This document shows, piece after piece, positions 7,374-7,716 of a DNA stretch of 7,716 nucleotides. Source of the DNA: Candidatus Omnitrophota bacterium (GTDB taxonomy: Bacteria; Omnitrophota; Gorgyraeia; Aquiviventales; Aquiviventaceae). The notes beneath the pieces are model-generated. The model did not search any database. It was not told where the DNA came from and saw only the letters and a program-made list of their open reading frames with translations. The stretch spans positions 1-7,716 of the forward strand of contig JAGVGS010000062.1 in NCBI GenBank assembly GCA_020057015.1, given 5' to 3'. Each line of letters begins with the position of its first letter. Position 1 is the first letter of the stretch. The position numbers were made by a program, and so were the translations under genes.

Positions 7374-7574
7374 TTACCCGCCCCCCACAAAGTGCACGAT
7401 TTCCACCTGGTCGCCCTCCTGCAAAATCATCGTCGGCTGCTGCGCGCGCTTCAAAATCGTGAGGTTCACTTCCACCACCACCCGCTCCGGCGCGATGCTC
7501 AGCTCCTCCAGCAGCCGGGCGACAGTCGTCCCGGCGGAGAGCTCACGCGGCTGACCGTTGACCTGCACCTTCAT
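7374..7574 (-). CDS. thiS: ThiS-like sulfur-carrier protein (ubiquitin fold)
   Basis: This 66-residue protein matches the ThiS/MoaD beta-grasp sulfur carriers, whose C-terminal Gly-Gly is adenylated and thiocarboxylated to donate sulfur (to the thiazole of thiamine for ThiS). What is visible is an N-terminal strand MKVQVNGQPREL, a TVARLLEEL helix (17-25), VVVEVNLTILKR (32-43), the family's EGDQVEIVHFVGGG ending (53-66) with the terminal diglycine, and a length equal to E. coli ThiS. The ATG at 7574 is chosen because it overlaps the dprA stop as ATGA, indicating translational coupling; a GTG at 7613 would add 13 unlikely residues inside dprA. topA follows after one base. No thiF, thiG or thiH is present, so a thiamine role is inferred from family alone. 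It could serve another thiolation reaction. Family assignment is good; the specific ThiS role is less sure. Confidence 0.85.
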   Translation of the reverse strand: MKVQVNGQPRELSAGTTVARLLEELSIAPERVVVEVNLTILKRAQQPTMILQEGDQVEIVHFVGGG

Positions 7575-7716
7575 GCCTGCGCAAACCGGTTGCCGGGCAG
7601 CTGGCGCACGCACCCGCGCAACTCCAGCTCCAGCAGTCCGACCGAGGCCTCGCTGACCGACAGGCCGGCCAGGGTCGCGATCTGATCCAAGTCCCGCTGT
7701 GCGGCACCTCTTACCG
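7571..7716 (-). CDS. dprA: DprA C-terminal winged-helix domain (5' end beyond window)
   Basis: Only the last 47 codons are in the window, read from 7714 to a TGA at 7573-7571. The sequence DLDQIATLAGLSVSEAS followed by LLELELRGCVRQLPGNRF matches the C-terminal winged-helix (DprA_WH) domain of DprA/Smf. That protein loads RecA on incoming single-stranded DNA during transformation and binds DNA in the cytoplasm. The helix-turn-helix with a trailing basic wing ending in RQLPGNRF is characteristic. The Rossmann-like core would lie to the right of the window. The stop overlaps the thiS start as ATGA. dprA directly before topA is a widespread arrangement and supports the call. The fragment is short, so identity rests on this motif plus context; it cannot show whether the gene is intact. 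Confidence 0.85.
   Translation of the reverse strand, partial: VRGAAQRDLDQIATLAGLSVSEASVGLLELELRGCVRQLPGNRFAQA

Noticed and set aside
7374..7613. Longer thiS form from a GTG at 7613
   Set aside because: The extra 13 residues lie within dprA and do not match the ThiS N-terminus; the ATGA overlap and family length favour the ATG at 7574.
5195..7716. Mobile or integron origin for the tyrosine recombinase region
   Set aside because: The recombinase has the length and motifs of housekeeping XerC and the classic topA neighbour; I saw no attachment repeats or cargo genes around it.

Overview
The window is a GC-rich stretch of bacterial chromosome in which every supported gene lies on the minus strand. 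Genes overlap or are separated by fewer than 20 bases, so the whole window reads as part of one operon-like block, transcribed from the right edge to the left edge. The lipid A and Kdo genes show that the host is a diderm, LPS-making bacterium. No rRNA or lineage marker is present. The mix of a dprA-topA-xerC block with waaA-lpxK-acyltransferase would fit an uncultured diderm lineage such as Omnitrophota, but that is only a guess.

In transcription order, the right third holds the 3' end of dprA (DNA uptake/processing), a small thiS-like sulfur-carrier gene and topA (DNA topoisomerase I). The middle holds xerC (tyrosine recombinase). The left half holds three envelope genes. These are waaA (Kdo transferase), lpxK (lipid A 4'-kinase) and a large open frame that leaves the window at base 1 without a stop. 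Junctions, in order, are a 4-base ATGA overlap, 1 base, an 8-base overlap, 2 bases, about 12-18 bases and a 32-base overlap. There is no non-coding stretch longer than about 20 bases, no RNA gene, no mobile element, no CRISPR array and no terminator that I can support.

The most notable item is the leftmost gene. It is one uninterrupted reading frame from an ATG at 1887 to base 1 (629 codons so far). It joins a complete LpxL/HtrB-type lipid A acyltransferase to an ELM1-like (DUF1022, Mito_fiss_Elm1) putative GT-B glycosyltransferase domain, with only a few residues between them. Directly downstream of waaA and lpxK, this suggests a bifunctional enzyme that both acylates lipid A and acts on a sugar or lipid carrier of the same pathway. 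It is easy to overlook because its stop lies outside the window and a 704-codon antisense frame covers it.

LpxK makes lipid IVA, WaaA adds Kdo and the LpxL-type domain then adds a secondary acyl chain, so the left half encodes consecutive steps of Kdo-lipid A assembly. The right half concerns DNA processing, supercoiling and chromosome-dimer resolution. The thiS-like gene has no thiamine neighbour in view and its role here is open.
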